From Microcoleus sp. EPA2 (GTDB lineage: Bacteria; Cyanobacteriota; Cyanobacteriia; Cyanobacteriales; Microcoleaceae): 32,884 nt of DNA. Location: positions 3,657 through 36,540 of the forward strand of contig JAHRFD010000041.1 in assembly GCA_020882975.1 (NCBI GenBank), given 5' to 3'. Position 1 is the first letter of the stretch. The number at the start of each line of letters is the position of its first letter. The notes under the pieces are model-generated. The model had not been told where the DNA came from, searched no databases, and was given only the letters and a program-made list of their open reading frames with translations. Shown piece after piece: positions 1 to 9,123 of the stretch. Position numbers and translations under genes: made by a program.

Positions 1-420
1 GCAGGGGTAGGCACGGGCAGGGCTGTTTCATTCTCTTGTAGGGGCGGTGCCTGTGAGTGCCGGCCCCAATCTCACCAAACACATACAAAATCGTGGACGA
101 AGAGGGTAGGCACTCTTGGCACTACCCAGGGCTGTTTCATTCTCTGTAGGGGCCGCGCCCCCGTGCCGGCCCGGTCAGCCCCAAACGCGCATTGGATCGT
201 TGGTGGCAGGGGTAGGCACGGGCAGGGCTGTTTCATTCTCTTGTAGGGGCGGTGCCTGTGAGTGCCGGCCCCAATCTCACCAAACACATACAAAATCGTG
301 GACGAAGAGGGTAGGCACTCTTGGCACTACCCCTACAAAATCATCGTTTTCCTGAGAATGAAACAGCCCTGGGGCACTACCCCTACAAAATCATCGTTTT
401 CCTGAGAATGAAACAGCCCT
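1..420. repeat. Nested/tandem array of MITE-like repeats
   Basis: Several copies of a short element whose ends are AGGGCTGTTTCATTCT and its reverse complement AGAATGAAACAGCCCT. A truncated copy (19-127) is followed by the left part of a sister subtype (128-223), then a complete 147-bp copy (224-370), then a repeated right end (373-420). Bases 1-127 repeat at 206-332 (period 205), and 323-370 repeats at 373-420 (period 50). Inside each copy a second inverted pair, GTAGGGGC and GCCCCTAC-like, is visible. The same ends recur at 27738-27890 and 30406-30547. There is no transposase in the window, so the element is probably non-autonomous. No gene is supported in bases 1-481. Confidence 0.85.
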
Positions 421-481
421 GGGGGCAGGGGGGGTTCTTCTTCCTTCTTCCTTCTTCCTTCTTCCTTATTTCATAAAAAAC

Positions 482-3400
482 TTAGCCAAACTGCGTTAAG
501 AATCGGAAAGCATTCAGAACATGAGTCGCGCAGACATAAGGCGAAGTATTATAAAAAGCTTGCCAAGCCGCTGCCTTATCTTCGTCATATCTATCTGCTC
601 TTTCCAAGTGTTTTTCCAGCCAATTGAGCCTGACAGCGTGACCGATCAATACATCCAAGACGATGTACTCTTCTATTTGTAGCTTTGGGTTGCGTTGGGC
701 GATCGCCGCCAACTCCATCAATGCCTCAATATTAACTTGTCTGTACTCAGGCGCAACAATTTTATTCAGCAAATGCTCCACTTGGAGGGCAAAATTCTTT
801 TCACCAGGAGTCATTTCCGATAAAATTACCTCACTGTCCAACCGATTTCTGCGTTCCAACTTATCCCCAATAATCAAACCTTTGCAGTGACGCAGCAGTC
901 CCCAAACATGGGGATAAAAATCCTTGGGAACCCGATTAACAGCACCTTCCATTTGCCGCTTCCTGCGCCATCCACCCGCAGGCATTTGGGGCTGGGACAA
1001 AATTGGAGCCACCACCCATTCTATTTCTTTTTCCGATTGTTTTACCCGCAGAGATTCTTGCTGTTTCAGGACTTGATTCATTTCCTCATACTCTGACAAA
1101 ACTTGGCGCAGGCGGTTTTTAATTTCAAAGGGACTCAACTGCATTAAATCTTCGTAAGCTTCATTTTGCGTGATTCCCAATTCGCGGGCTAGTTCGCTAG
1201 TTAGCAACAAAATAAAATAGCTAACTCTCAGGGTCAAAAGTCCTTTAAATAACTGTGGTTCTGCTTTAATCAGCAAACCCAGGTAGATCAAAACTTCTTG
1301 GGTGAGAACTCGATCGCGAACGTCTTCGCCGCAGAATTGGCGAATTTTGTCCATCACTTCCATGTAAGAACCAGGTCGAGAAATTAGGGAATCTTCGCTG
1401 TAAGCTTTCCCCACAGAAATCTGTTTTTGTCGCACCAAAATATCCGTCACGGCATCGGACAAGCTGATATCAATCTTATCCAGCAAACCCGCAGCATAAC
1501 GGATGACCGCCCATTCTATTTTAGACTGGGAACTGTCTCCGGCTTTAGTATAAACTTCCTTGAGCAAATCTACAACTTTAACACTCTCTCCCGGCGCTCC
1601 AAATCCAGTATCAAAGTCCATCCCTTTGAGGCGTACTAGGGTATGGAGCAACTCTATTTGTTCGTACAGATTTTCTGATTCCCCCAGGCTTTTGAGCAAG
1701 AAGCTAGTATTAGTTTCGCACTCTAATTTAAATTCTTGAGTGTGACCCAAAGGCCCGGTTCTTTCAGGATTGTAACGGAGATACGTCGGCACTTCTACAG
1801 CACCTGTTAGTGGAGACTCTGTAAAATCAAACTCGTGCAAAAAGTCAATTTTTTCGGTGCCAGCAGTCAATATTAATTGATTGAGATTCCCTAACTTTAC
1901 AGGCGTATTTTTGCAGTGTCCGTCGCGGAGTTCTTTCATCAAGTTTAACAAAGCTTCCCGACCCGTTTCCAGCATTCTGTGAGTCAGCATCAGGGTTACG
2001 GTAGGTCGTCCCAACTGAGACCAATGACGGTGAATGTAAGCTAATTCACTATTGATTTGAGATACTAAAAAATGGTAATCTAGGGTTAAATAAAACTCTT
2101 GTCTGTCGAGAAAAGATGGCAGAAAGACGATCGCCTCTCCGCGAATTTGGAACACCCTTGAAGTGGTCAAACTCCGCAGCCTGCGAACGGGGCGACCTGT
2201 CAAGCCTAATTGGTCATTGCGTCCTATCTGGGTGTAAATCGCTGATAATTCTTTAGTTTGACGGACTTGAATTGGTTCTACCTGTTTTGGAGTTTGGGCT
2301 GCAATTCCATTGGCTGCTAATTCTGCTTGCAAATCCTCGTCTTCAGCTAACAGTGCAATTTGGACTAGAGGTTCTCTGTGCCGGCCCACTGAGAGGTGTC
2401 TTCCCAGAGGGTCGATATCACCAATGGCAATTAATCCATCGTTTAATAATTGACCTAGAAAATACAAACTTTGCGCCCAAACTAGGGGGATGTTTTCATT
2501 GGGTAAGCGCTGCTGGCTGCGGGGATTGATTTTTTCTGCATTGATATTTTCGGCTGGTATGTAATACAATTCTGGTAGCAAAGATAAACCAGAACGATCG
2601 ACGGTGAGAGAGGCTAAACGCTGTTCGTACTCTTGAACCTGGGCTGGATTTTTTTCAAATATACCGTCTAATAATAAGTAAGTAAAAAATAGCGGCCACT
2701 CGCATTCAATGTGCTCGAATTGCTTGAGTTCTGTAGGTTCGTAGTGGAGGCGATCGCCATCTTCCAATACTGTTTGGTGTCCATCCCGGAGAAACCTTTT
2801 GCAGCCGTAATTTCCCTGCAATTTATCGATAATTTTATTGCGGGTTCGTTCAACTAATTGTTTGTCTTCTACCGCAAAAGCGGGAAAACTAATAATGCTC
2901 AACAGAGCCGCATCTACTTCTTTGGAACTAGATTCGCGAGGTAAAAGCGATTCTAATGTCATCCGAGTTCTGGCGATTTCGTCGGGTAAAACGTGAATCA
3001 CAGAGGCTTGAGAGCCGTTTAATCCAAACAAATCTAATCCATTAATTGCTTCAAGTGCTGCTTTTGCCATTCCTACGGAACTGGCATTTAATTCGGCATT
3101 GCCACGATTAATTTTATTGCCTCTTTCCCAAATTCCATAATCGGGTGTGCGGTAGGCTCTACCAATATAGTACACTAAATTCTGCACGAAATTGACTTCA
3201 TCGATTGTGAAAATAATGTGCAATCCTGAAGCTGTCATTTCAGCAAGCATTAGCAAGAATATAGAGGTTGCATCTAACTGCAAGTGTCCCCACTCATCAT
3301 CGCCGACAACAATATTGCCTGTCTGGGTATTGTATTTGGCGTGTAAGGCATCTAGGGGTAACTGGGTATTTTTGAATTTTTCTACTTTATTGGCTTGTTG

Positions 3401-3691
3401 CATCATCGCAAACATCAAGCCTCGCATCAGTTTGACGGTACTGTGTTCGAGTTCAAATGTTCTACCTCCATCGCTATCAATTTTGCGGTAAGCTAGGCCC
3501 AAGCCCCAAACTGCGAGGATGCTGTAAACGTTGTCGCGAACCCAAGCATCGGTGTAGTCGCCGTGGGCGTTAACGGCGGTACTCGCTGGGAGTAAGCCGG
3601 TAATTGGGTTTTGCCGCTTGAGTATGACACTTTTGATTTGTTGGTAGTAATAATCTAACCTGCTATGCCGCTGAGCTGTTGCGATCGCCAT
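482..3691 (-). CDS. Glycoside hydrolase family 15 / phosphorylase kinase alpha-like protein
   Basis: A 1069-residue protein resembling the large cyanobacterial proteins annotated as GH15-related or phosphorylase kinase alpha subunit-like. The N-terminal half looks like an (alpha/alpha)6 glucoamylase-type barrel. Conserved-looking stretches are GDYTDAWVRDN (about residues 44-54), then GDDEWGHLQLDATS (about 130-143). The C-terminal 400 residues are mostly helical and resemble the regulatory part of phosphorylase kinase alpha/beta. No signal peptide is seen, so it is probably cytosolic. Family knowledge suggests a role in glucan or glycogen metabolism, but the catalytic state cannot be judged from sequence alone. 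It starts with ATG preceded by AAGGAAA and is transcribed away from the small gene at 3942. It appears full length. Confidence 0.85.
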   Translation of the reverse strand: MAIATAQRHSRLDYYYQQIKSVILKRQNPITGLLPASTAVNAHGDYTDAWVRDNVYSILAVWGLGLAYRKIDSDGGRTFELEHSTVKLMRGLMFAMMQQANKVEKFKNTQLPLDALHAKYNTQTGNIVVGDDEWGHLQLDATSIFLLMLAEMTASGLHIIFTIDEVNFVQNLVYYIGRAYRTPDYGIWERGNKINRGNAELNASSVGMAKAALEAINGLDLFGLNGSQASVIHVLPDEIARTRMTLESLLPRESSSKEVDAALLSIISFPAFAVEDKQLVERTRNKIIDKLQGNYGCKRFLRDGHQTVLEDGDRLHYEPTELKQFEHIECEWPLFFTYLLLDGIFEKNPAQVQEYEQRLASLTVDRSGLSLLPELYYIPAENINAEKINPRSQQRLPNENIPLVWAQSLYFLGQLLNDGLIAIGDIDPLGRHLSVGRHREPLVQIALLAEDEDLQAELAANGIAAQTPKQVEPIQVRQTKELSAIYTQIGRNDQLGLTGRPVRRLRSLTTSRVFQIRGEAIVFLPSFLDRQEFYLTLDYHFLVSQINSELAYIHRHWSQLGRPTVTLMLTHRMLETGREALLNLMKELRDGHCKNTPVKLGNLNQLILTAGTEKIDFLHEFDFTESPLTGAVEVPTYLRYNPERTGPLGHTQEFKLECETNTSFLLKSLGESENLYEQIELLHTLVRLKGMDFDTGFGAPGESVKVVDLLKEVYTKAGDSSQSKIEWAVIRYAAGLLDKIDISLSDAVTDILVRQKQISVGKAYSEDSLISRPGSYMEVMDKIRQFCGEDVRDRVLTQEVLIYLGLLIKAEPQLFKGLLTLRVSYFILLLTSELARELGITQNEAYEDLMQLSPFEIKNRLRQVLSEYEEMNQVLKQQESLRVKQSEKEIEWVVAPILSQPQMPAGGWRRKRQMEGAVNRVPKDFYPHVWGLLRHCKGLIIGDKLERRNRLDSEVILSEMTPGEKNFALQVEHLLNKIVAPEYRQVNIEALMELAAIAQRNPKLQIEEYIVLDVLIGHAVRLNWLEKHLERADRYDEDKAAAWQAFYNTSPYVCATHVLNAFRFLTQFG

Positions 3692-3941
3692 TTCGTTTTC
3701 CTTGTACTTTGTTCCTGAAGCTAGCTGAGTTGCTCTGAATAGACTTTTAAATATATCAGAAATTAGATTGCTCTGTGTCTCTCAACTTTTATTTTTCTGA
3801 GCGTCGAGTTGTCATAGTTTCTGCCTCGTCTAGGATTTGACAGTCACTTTAAGTCAATCTTAGTCCCTAAAATATATTTTGAATCGAAGTTAACATTTTG
3901 TTAAAAATTTCTACTTTGTAAATAATCTGGAGGGAATTACC

Positions 3942-4082
3942 ATGTCTCACCGTCATCACCATAACAACAATAATGCTCCTTTTGTAAAAATTGTATATTC
4001 TACAATTAAAGTCAATGGCAAAATAGAGTTAGTCCCGATGGAATGGTACGCAGATGGTTCTGTTAAAAAGAGCGATCGCTAA
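3942..4082 (+). CDS. 46-residue His/Asn-rich small protein
   Basis: A short gene with an ATG start 7 nt after a strong Shine-Dalgarno GGAGGGAA (3930-3937). The product begins MSHRHHHNNNN and continues with a compact region (VKIVYSTIKVNGKIELVPME) that looks like two or three beta strands, ending KKSDR. The last codons and the stop sit on a HIP1 octamer, GCGATCGC followed by TAA. It lies 250 bp from the divergent GH15-like gene and 133 bp before the glycosyltransferase. I do not recognise the family. The His-rich start could bind metal, but this is inference. The clean ribosome site and non-random composition support a real gene. Confidence 0.7.
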   Translation: MSHRHHHNNNNAPFVKIVYSTIKVNGKIELVPMEWYADGSVKKSDR

Positions 4083-4214
4083 TTAGGTCGATCGATTGTA
4101 GATTTTAGATTGGGGATTTTGGATGTGAGCATTCTCCCTCTTCCTTCTTCCCTCTTCCCTCTTCCCTCTCCCTTCTGGTATAACTACCTGTGTAGGAATC
4201 TCCCATCAAAAAAT

Positions 4215-4946
4215 ATGGATCGATCGCGCTCACAATTTTCTGTGCTGGGACTACCAGTTCACATCTTAGACGATCATGCAGGTTGGCTGATAGAGCGTCT
4301 GCATCAAGGATTAGGAAGTCACGTCGTCACGCTGAATGCAGAGATGGCGATGCAAGCCGAGAAAAATCAGGCTTTAGCCGATATAATTCGTTCTGCGGAA
4401 CTCGTGATCCCAGACGGTGCCGGAGTCGTGCTGTACTTGAGAATGCGAGGTAAAAAAGTCAACAGATTTCCGGGGATTGAATTAGCAGAGTCCTTGCTGG
4501 AACAAGCGGCCAAATTGCCGCATGGGGAATCAGTTTTCTTCTTTGGAGGTGCGCCCGGAGTGGCGATCGCAGCAGCAGAAACTTGGCAACAGCAGAGGGG
4601 GGGATTGTCGATTAGATCTCAACACGGCTATATCTGTGCAGAGGAAGAACAAGAATTCCAGGAAACTCTCAAAAAAATGCAGCCAAAATTGATTCTAGTC
4701 GGTTTGGGAGTGCCACGTCAAGAGTTTTGGATTGCCAAAAACCGACACCTTTGTCCTCAATCTATTTGGGTAGGAGTAGGTGGCAGTTTTGACATTTGGG
4801 CGGGAACAAAAACTCGTGCTCCGGCTTGGTTTTGCGACAATAATTTAGAATGGTTGTATCGACTTTATCAAGAGCCTTGGCGCTGGCGCAGGATGTTAGC
4901 TTTGCCACAATTTGCGTTGAAGGCTTTGGGGGATTTTCGAGGGTGA
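4215..4946 (+). CDS. WecG/TagA/CpsF family glycosyltransferase
   Basis: A 243-residue protein of the GT26 family (WecG/TagA/CpsF), which transfers N-acetylmannosamine-type sugars to lipid-linked acceptors during surface polysaccharide synthesis. Visible family hallmarks are VVTLNAEM (about residues 38-45), the IPDGAGVV motif with the presumed catalytic Asp (about 66-73), FFGGAPGV, and the LVGLGVPRQEFW motif followed by GVGGSFDIWAG. The frame is open from 4110, but that leader is encoded by a CTTCCCTCTT simple repeat, so I chose the ATG at 4215 where family-like sequence begins. It stands alone; no other polysaccharide gene is adjacent. Peripheral membrane location at the cytosolic face is expected. 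Confidence 0.88.
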   Translation: MDRSRSQFSVLGLPVHILDDHAGWLIERLHQGLGSHVVTLNAEMAMQAEKNQALADIIRSAELVIPDGAGVVLYLRMRGKKVNRFPGIELAESLLEQAAKLPHGESVFFFGGAPGVAIAAAETWQQQRGGLSIRSQHGYICAEEEQEFQETLKKMQPKLILVGLGVPRQEFWIAKNRHLCPQSIWVGVGGSFDIWAGTKTRAPAWFCDNNLEWLYRLYQEPWRWRRMLALPQFALKALGDFRG

Positions 4947-4963
4947 ATGAGGTGTAAGATAAT

Positions 4964-4980
4964 TTCCGGTAACACCGGAA
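4964..4980. terminator. Small hairpin between convergent genes
   Basis: TTCCGGT and ACCGGAA form a 7-bp stem with a 3-nt loop, 18 bp after the glycosyltransferase stop and just before the end of the convergent gene at 4993. There is no clear U-tract, so termination is only a possibility. Confidence 0.35.
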
Positions 4981-4992
4981 TGATGCTGAGTA

Positions 4993-5367
4993 TTAATTGA
5001 TTGGTTGAGAAATAGCTAAAGAATGAGTTGCAGTTTTAGGGTGCGTAATATGCACCTTACTTTGACAAAATTCTTCAAATAGTTGAAAAAAAATATCGAG
5101 CGCATCTCTCTCATCTTGAGAAAAGAATAGAATTATATTCGCCCATGATTGAGATGAGTTGATATTAAATTTTTTCTGTATCCAATCTTGAAATCCATCT
5201 AGAGGATTTTCCTGTTGTAGAGGTAAGCCAAGCTGGTACTGTGCCACATTATATCCCGACAAAAAAGCCTGAAGACAACTAATTGACGGTTTGCCCAAAT
5301 ACACTGAAGGTTTATGCTTGATTTTTTTGAGAATATCGGAGAGATTATCCATATATACTATATTCAT
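4993..5367 (-). CDS. Hypothetical protein, 124 residues
   Basis: Not confidently recognised. The N-terminus reads ILKKIKHKPSVYLGKPSI, resembling the start of small uncharacterised bacterial proteins with a K(K/R)RPxMYLGKxS motif, some of which occur as immunity-like or orphan genes. Residues 70-105 are predicted helical and acidic (DERDALDIFFQLFEEF). No signal peptide or membrane segment is seen. Met6 (5352) is an alternative start. The gene is isolated between a convergent glycosyltransferase and a palindromic repeat, and is more AT-rich than its neighbours, which hints at an accessory gene. Confidence 0.6.
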   Translation of the reverse strand: MNIVYMDNLSDILKKIKHKPSVYLGKPSISCLQAFLSGYNVAQYQLGLPLQQENPLDGFQDWIQKKFNINSSQSWANIILFFSQDERDALDIFFQLFEEFCQSKVHITHPKTATHSLAISQPIN

Positions 5368-5402
5368 GATTTTATGACAAGTATACAGCTTAAGGATAAC
5401 AC

Positions 5403-5441
5403 CACAGAAACCAGACTTATTGATGAAGTCGGGTTTCTGTG
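5403..5441. repeat. Palindromic repeat of the GAAACC/GGGTTTC type
   Basis: CACAGAAACC and GGGTTTCTGTG flank a loop that itself contains GACTT/AAGTC, giving an imperfect stem of about 15 bp. It is followed by a segment (to about 5470) similar to the right end of the element at 17745-17841. It lies downstream of the subtilase gene on the minus strand and could protect or end that mRNA, but no U-tract is present. Confidence 0.6.
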
Positions 5442-5470
5442 TACCTCACTTACCTGAAAACTGCTACAGG

Positions 5471-7801
5471 TTAAACGATATAAGGAGAATCGATCGCCTT
5501 GGCCCGTTTAATCGCCACCAAAGTCTGGTAAATCAAAGCTGAAATCTCTCCACGGGTGACATCCCGCTGCGGCGAAAGCCAATCGCGGGAAGGATAATTA
5601 ACCACAATCTTCAAGCTAGTTGCGGCGGCGATCGCACTTAAAGCAAAATTAGGAATTTGAGAGCGATCGGTGTAAACTTTCAAGGTATCAGGATTTCCCC
5701 CCTTCAGTTCCAAACCATTAACCAAAGACACGATCGCCTCAGTCTTAGTCAAATTCAAATTCGGGCCAAACTTCAACCCCGGAAACCCCGACAAAAAGCC
5801 AGCCCGATTTGCCCGTTCGATCGCACTTCTGGCCCAAAAACTAGCAGAAACATCAATAAAATTCGTAGCAGGCATCTTCGGAATCGGACTAAACGCAGTA
5901 ACCAACAACGAAGCATATTGAGCTCGATTTAAACTCTCATCAGGCCGAAAAGAACCATCCGGCATACCACTAATTATATTCGCTGCCGCCAGGGCCTCAA
6001 TAAACTTCTGGGCCCAATGTCCAGAAATATCACTAAACCTCGAATCACCAATATTCGGATTGCCGCCACCCTTTCTCACAGCCGCTTGCACAGCTTGAAA
6101 AGCATTCACTTTCCCGTAACCGAACCAATCGCTACGCTGATTTTGAGTATCATAAGTACCCATGCGAGTACCCAACTGGGGATCGGGATCGCCATCAACA
6201 ATTTTGTCAGCAGTTTGTTCCAGAATTCCCCGCACTTCCCGCGCCGTCAAACGGGGGTTGGCCGAAAGTACCAAAGCTGCCACCCCAGCCACTAGAGGAG
6301 TGGCGCTGGAAGTACCGCCAAAGGAGTCGGTATAGTCCCCTGGATCGTAACCCTCAGTCCCGATGCGATCGCTAGTAAATATTCCCAAACCGGGCAAATC
6401 CTGCGTCACCTCCGGCGGAGTGCTGATATATCCAGTTTGCTGCATCCAAGTTCCCGGCGGGGCGTTGTTACTGGGGGCGCAAACCGAGATGCTGCCACCC
6501 CAATTGCTGTAGGCGGCTTTTTTATTCAGGGAAGTGGAAGCTGCAACCGCAATCACGTCTGGGTGAACGGCAAATCCACTCAGCCATCGAGTTTGACCCT
6601 TGATGATGTCATCCGGCCAGCCTTTTTCGTTAATCGTACCGTTGACTGGGCGGTTGGCATTGCCGGCTGCGAAGACAATGACGCAACCTCTGCCACCGCG
6701 CCCTAGGGTGGCTGCTTTGGTGATGACGGCACTTTGTCTGAGGGAAAGCGGAAAATAAACTGCTGATGGCCCCCAACTGCAAGAAATGACGGCGGCCCCT
6801 TTGTCGATCGCCCAATTGAATATTTGTTCAACAGAATCATCGTCTAGGTAGCCTGTAGTACGGATGGGCATTAGGGCGCATCCAGGGGCGACACCGACAA
6901 TGCCTTTGCCGTTTTCTTCCGCCACGGCGACACCGGCGCAGGATGTTCCGTGGTTGTCTGAATCTAAAACAGGCATTGGGGACAAGTCGCCGTCTTTTAA
7001 ATCTAGGGGAAAAACGATTTTGCCTTGGCCTTGAAAATCGGGATGTGTCATGTCCACGGAATCGTCGGCGATCGCGACTACGATCGATCGTATTCCACGA
7101 GTAATGTCCCAGGCTTTTTCGGCAAAAACGTGAGAACCCACGGCCATTTGTCTACCGCTTCTGTTATTGAGATACCACTGTCGGGGATACAGCGGATCGC
7201 GGGGGATATAGTGGTGTTGAGTTTCTACTATAATGTTTGGTTCTGCAACGAGAACTTCTGGGTATCTGGTCAAACGGTTGGCTATTTTGACTGGGTTTTC
7301 TGTGGCTTGTTTGGTGACTTCATAGATAAATGTGTTGGGAATTCCTTCTACTTGTCTGACTATTTTTAATGCTGCTGCATTGGCGATCGCATTTCGCGAT
7401 TCTTCTTTTAGTTGTTCGGTAAATTGAATGGTAATTCGATCGGTTAAATAAAAGAATGTACCCGGATTGTTGGCGGGACAATAGACGTGGCTAGCAAAAG
7501 CAACGGCATCGCTGGCCCTGGCCGCTTGCATGGCCGTATTGAGAAGGGCGGGCACCACTTGATATTCTTCTAGATTGCTGTTGGCGACGCGGCGGATGAG
7601 TTTGGCTTGGGCTTTGACTAACCAAGGGTTTGAGGCTGATGCTGTGGATGAGGGGCGGACTGTAAAGCGATCGGTCGCTTTTGACAGTAGCACTTCATCT
7701 CCCCCCCGTTGCAAAATCAATGCCAGACTTTCATCGGGGACTCCTATACCTTGATAATTTATGAGAGTGGAGGCTTCGGGTTTACTTGGTGGCTGTACCA
7801 T
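5471..7801 (-). CDS. S8 subtilisin-like serine protease with C-terminal SLH repeats
   Basis: A 776-residue protease. The S8 domain spans about residues 200-575. The catalytic triad can be placed at Asp246 in AIADDSVD, His284 in DNHGTSCAG and Ser498 in GGTSSATP; the oxyanion-hole Asn is in AAGNAN (about 379-382). The usual D-x-G after the Asp reads D-D-S. Three S-layer-homology-like repeats follow (about 588-640, 650-705, 710-770), the first clearest (FSDISGHWAQKFIEALAAA). SLH repeats in cyanobacteria normally anchor proteins to the cell wall or outer membrane. However, the N-terminus MVQPPSKPEAST shows no signal peptide. Residues 1-200 look like a propeptide or inhibitor-like region. It is monocistronic. 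Confidence 0.92.
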   Translation of the reverse strand: MVQPPSKPEASTLINYQGIGVPDESLALILQRGGDEVLLSKATDRFTVRPSSTASASNPWLVKAQAKLIRRVANSNLEEYQVVPALLNTAMQAARASDAVAFASHVYCPANNPGTFFYLTDRITIQFTEQLKEESRNAIANAAALKIVRQVEGIPNTFIYEVTKQATENPVKIANRLTRYPEVLVAEPNIIVETQHHYIPRDPLYPRQWYLNNRSGRQMAVGSHVFAEKAWDITRGIRSIVVAIADDSVDMTHPDFQGQGKIVFPLDLKDGDLSPMPVLDSDNHGTSCAGVAVAEENGKGIVGVAPGCALMPIRTTGYLDDDSVEQIFNWAIDKGAAVISCSWGPSAVYFPLSLRQSAVITKAATLGRGGRGCVIVFAAGNANRPVNGTINEKGWPDDIIKGQTRWLSGFAVHPDVIAVAASTSLNKKAAYSNWGGSISVCAPSNNAPPGTWMQQTGYISTPPEVTQDLPGLGIFTSDRIGTEGYDPGDYTDSFGGTSSATPLVAGVAALVLSANPRLTAREVRGILEQTADKIVDGDPDPQLGTRMGTYDTQNQRSDWFGYGKVNAFQAVQAAVRKGGGNPNIGDSRFSDISGHWAQKFIEALAAANIISGMPDGSFRPDESLNRAQYASLLVTAFSPIPKMPATNFIDVSASFWARSAIERANRAGFLSGFPGLKFGPNLNLTKTEAIVSLVNGLELKGGNPDTLKVYTDRSQIPNFALSAIAAATSLKIVVNYPSRDWLSPQRDVTRGEISALIYQTLVAIKRAKAIDSPYIV

Positions 7802-7932
7802 TAGAAATGTTCCTGTTTAATTTTGTTCCGTTTAACCATTTGATTTTGCCCTAATAATTGACGGTTGAAACGACTGAGTTGGTTTTTGTGTGCGATCGCT
7901 CATCACCCATCACTTACCATCCATCACCGCTT

Positions 7933-8077
7933 ATACCAATTTTTTATGAGGCTCCATAGAATCTGATCCCCCCTAACCCCCCTTAATAAGGGGGGGACAA
8001 GATGGTGGTCAAAGTCCCCCTTATTAAGGGGGATTTAGGGGGATCGAAATATATGCAACGAGCTATTAAATTGGTAT
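7933..8077. mobile_element. MITE-like element, ATACCAATTT ends
   Basis: A 145-bp element with terminal inverted repeats ATACCAATTT and AAATTGGTAT, flanked by TT/TA. An internal inverted pair of about 30 bp (GATCCCCCTAACCCCCCTTA-type and its complement) surrounds a short loop. It carries no ORF. It is embedded in CATCACCCA simple repeats at 7900-7930 and 8078-8105. Together these fill most of the 650-bp gap between the subtilase and the next gene; the rest of the gap shows no supported gene. Confidence 0.8.
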
Positions 8078-8427
8078 TACCCATCACCCATCACCCCTTA
8101 CCCATAACCCATTCTGCGATTAAGAGTACCCAGAGGTCGAGTCAAGTTTCTTATTAGTTGAAAATTCTACCTAATTTTTATGGGATTTCATCTCGATCGT
8201 TCCAGTTGATTTTGCTAGATTCGGCATGGGTTAAACAAAATTTGAAAATTATAATTTGGGTTCTATGTTATATCAAAAGTCATCCACTGCTCTCCCTCTC
8301 TCCCCCAGTCCCCCAGTGCCCCTGTTCTCCTCCTGTGCCCCTTTGACATTTCCCCAAATTTGGTTTACACTCATCCGGTTGCGATCGCCAATGGTAAGAT
8401 CTGCTCAAGCTAAATATCTTTTTTAAA

Positions 8428-8440
8428 GCGCCCAGGGCGC
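8428..8440 (+). promoter_or_regulatory. Hairpin just upstream of the 8452 start codon
   Basis: GCGCCCAGGGCGC forms a 5-bp GC stem with a 3-nt loop, 11 nt before the ATG at 8452, where a Shine-Dalgarno would be expected; none is seen. It could influence translation initiation. The interpretation is tentative. Confidence 0.3.
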
Positions 8441-8451
8441 AAAGTAATTTC

Positions 8452-9078
8452 ATGGTATACTCTGGAACTGTTTGCTGGCTTCGCTCCACCGCCCGGATTA
8501 GCATTGTGGCGATCGCAGCTTTGCTCCTATTACAACCGCCCCAAGCCCAAGCACAGCAACCTTCTGGGCTAGATAACAAACCCCAAGTCGAACCCGTAGA
8601 TGACCCTACAGACCCAAACAATCTCCGCCCCGTTATCCAAAACAACAGCCTCTTGAGCATTCCCGGAGGTCAGCGTTTAATGACAGAAGCTAGCAATGCT
8701 ATTTCCAACCAAAACTACACTGTAGCTTCTCAAAAACTTCAAGAATCGCGCCAAATTTTCAATCAATTGTCCAATTTCTACCAACAACTGTCCAGCAGTT
8801 TTGCCGGAATCGACATCCGCATCGCTGACAGCAACCGCACCAAAGCCGTGGATACAGCCCAAATGCGTGACGAAGCCACCTATCGGCTGGCGTTGGTACA
8901 CAGAGCCCAAAATAAGCCGGAACTGGCTGTTCCACTGCTGATTCAGATTATTCGTTCCCAGCAGCCAACTCGCGACTTGGGCAAAAAAGCTTATCAGCAG
9001 TTATTGGAGTTGGGGTTTGTGGATACCCCCTATCCTCGACCAGCCAGCAGCACTCCCCCGCGATCGTCTAACAAATAG
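8452..9078 (+). CDS. Secreted TPR-like hypothetical protein
   Basis: A 208-residue protein of a kind found in many cyanobacteria, function unknown. Residues 1-35 form a signal peptide (hydrophobic IVAIAALLLL, cleavage expected after AQA), so it is periplasmic or thylakoid-lumenal. Residues 60-195 are helical with a tetratricopeptide-like pattern: ALSNQNYTVASQKL-type helix pairs and ATYRLALVHRAQNKPELAVPLL. The end is Pro/Ser-rich and finishes on a HIP1-like GCGATCG. It lies 45 bp upstream of bolA in the same direction and may be cotranscribed with bolA and grx4. Confidence 0.75.
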   Translation: MVYSGTVCWLRSTARISIVAIAALLLLQPPQAQAQQPSGLDNKPQVEPVDDPTDPNNLRPVIQNNSLLSIPGGQRLMTEASNAISNQNYTVASQKLQESRQIFNQLSNFYQQLSSSFAGIDIRIADSNRTKAVDTAQMRDEATYRLALVHRAQNKPELAVPLLIQIIRSQQPTRDLGKKAYQQLLELGFVDTPYPRPASSTPPRSSNK

Positions 9079-9123
9079 TTCCACTAAAATCTAAATTGCA
9101 GCCGTTTATCCCAAAAAAAACCA

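Noticed and set aside
116..355. Open frames of 73-79 codons on both strands in the left array
   Set aside because: They are translations of the duplicated MITE sequence, without ribosome sites.
4110..4214. N-terminal extension of the glycosyltransferase
   Set aside because: Encoded by a CTTCCCTCTT simple repeat and not family-like; the ATG at 4215 fits better.
8158..8346. 62-codon plus-strand frame before the TPR-like gene
   Set aside because: Its end is a CCCCAGT/TCCCCC simple repeat and no family is recognised.
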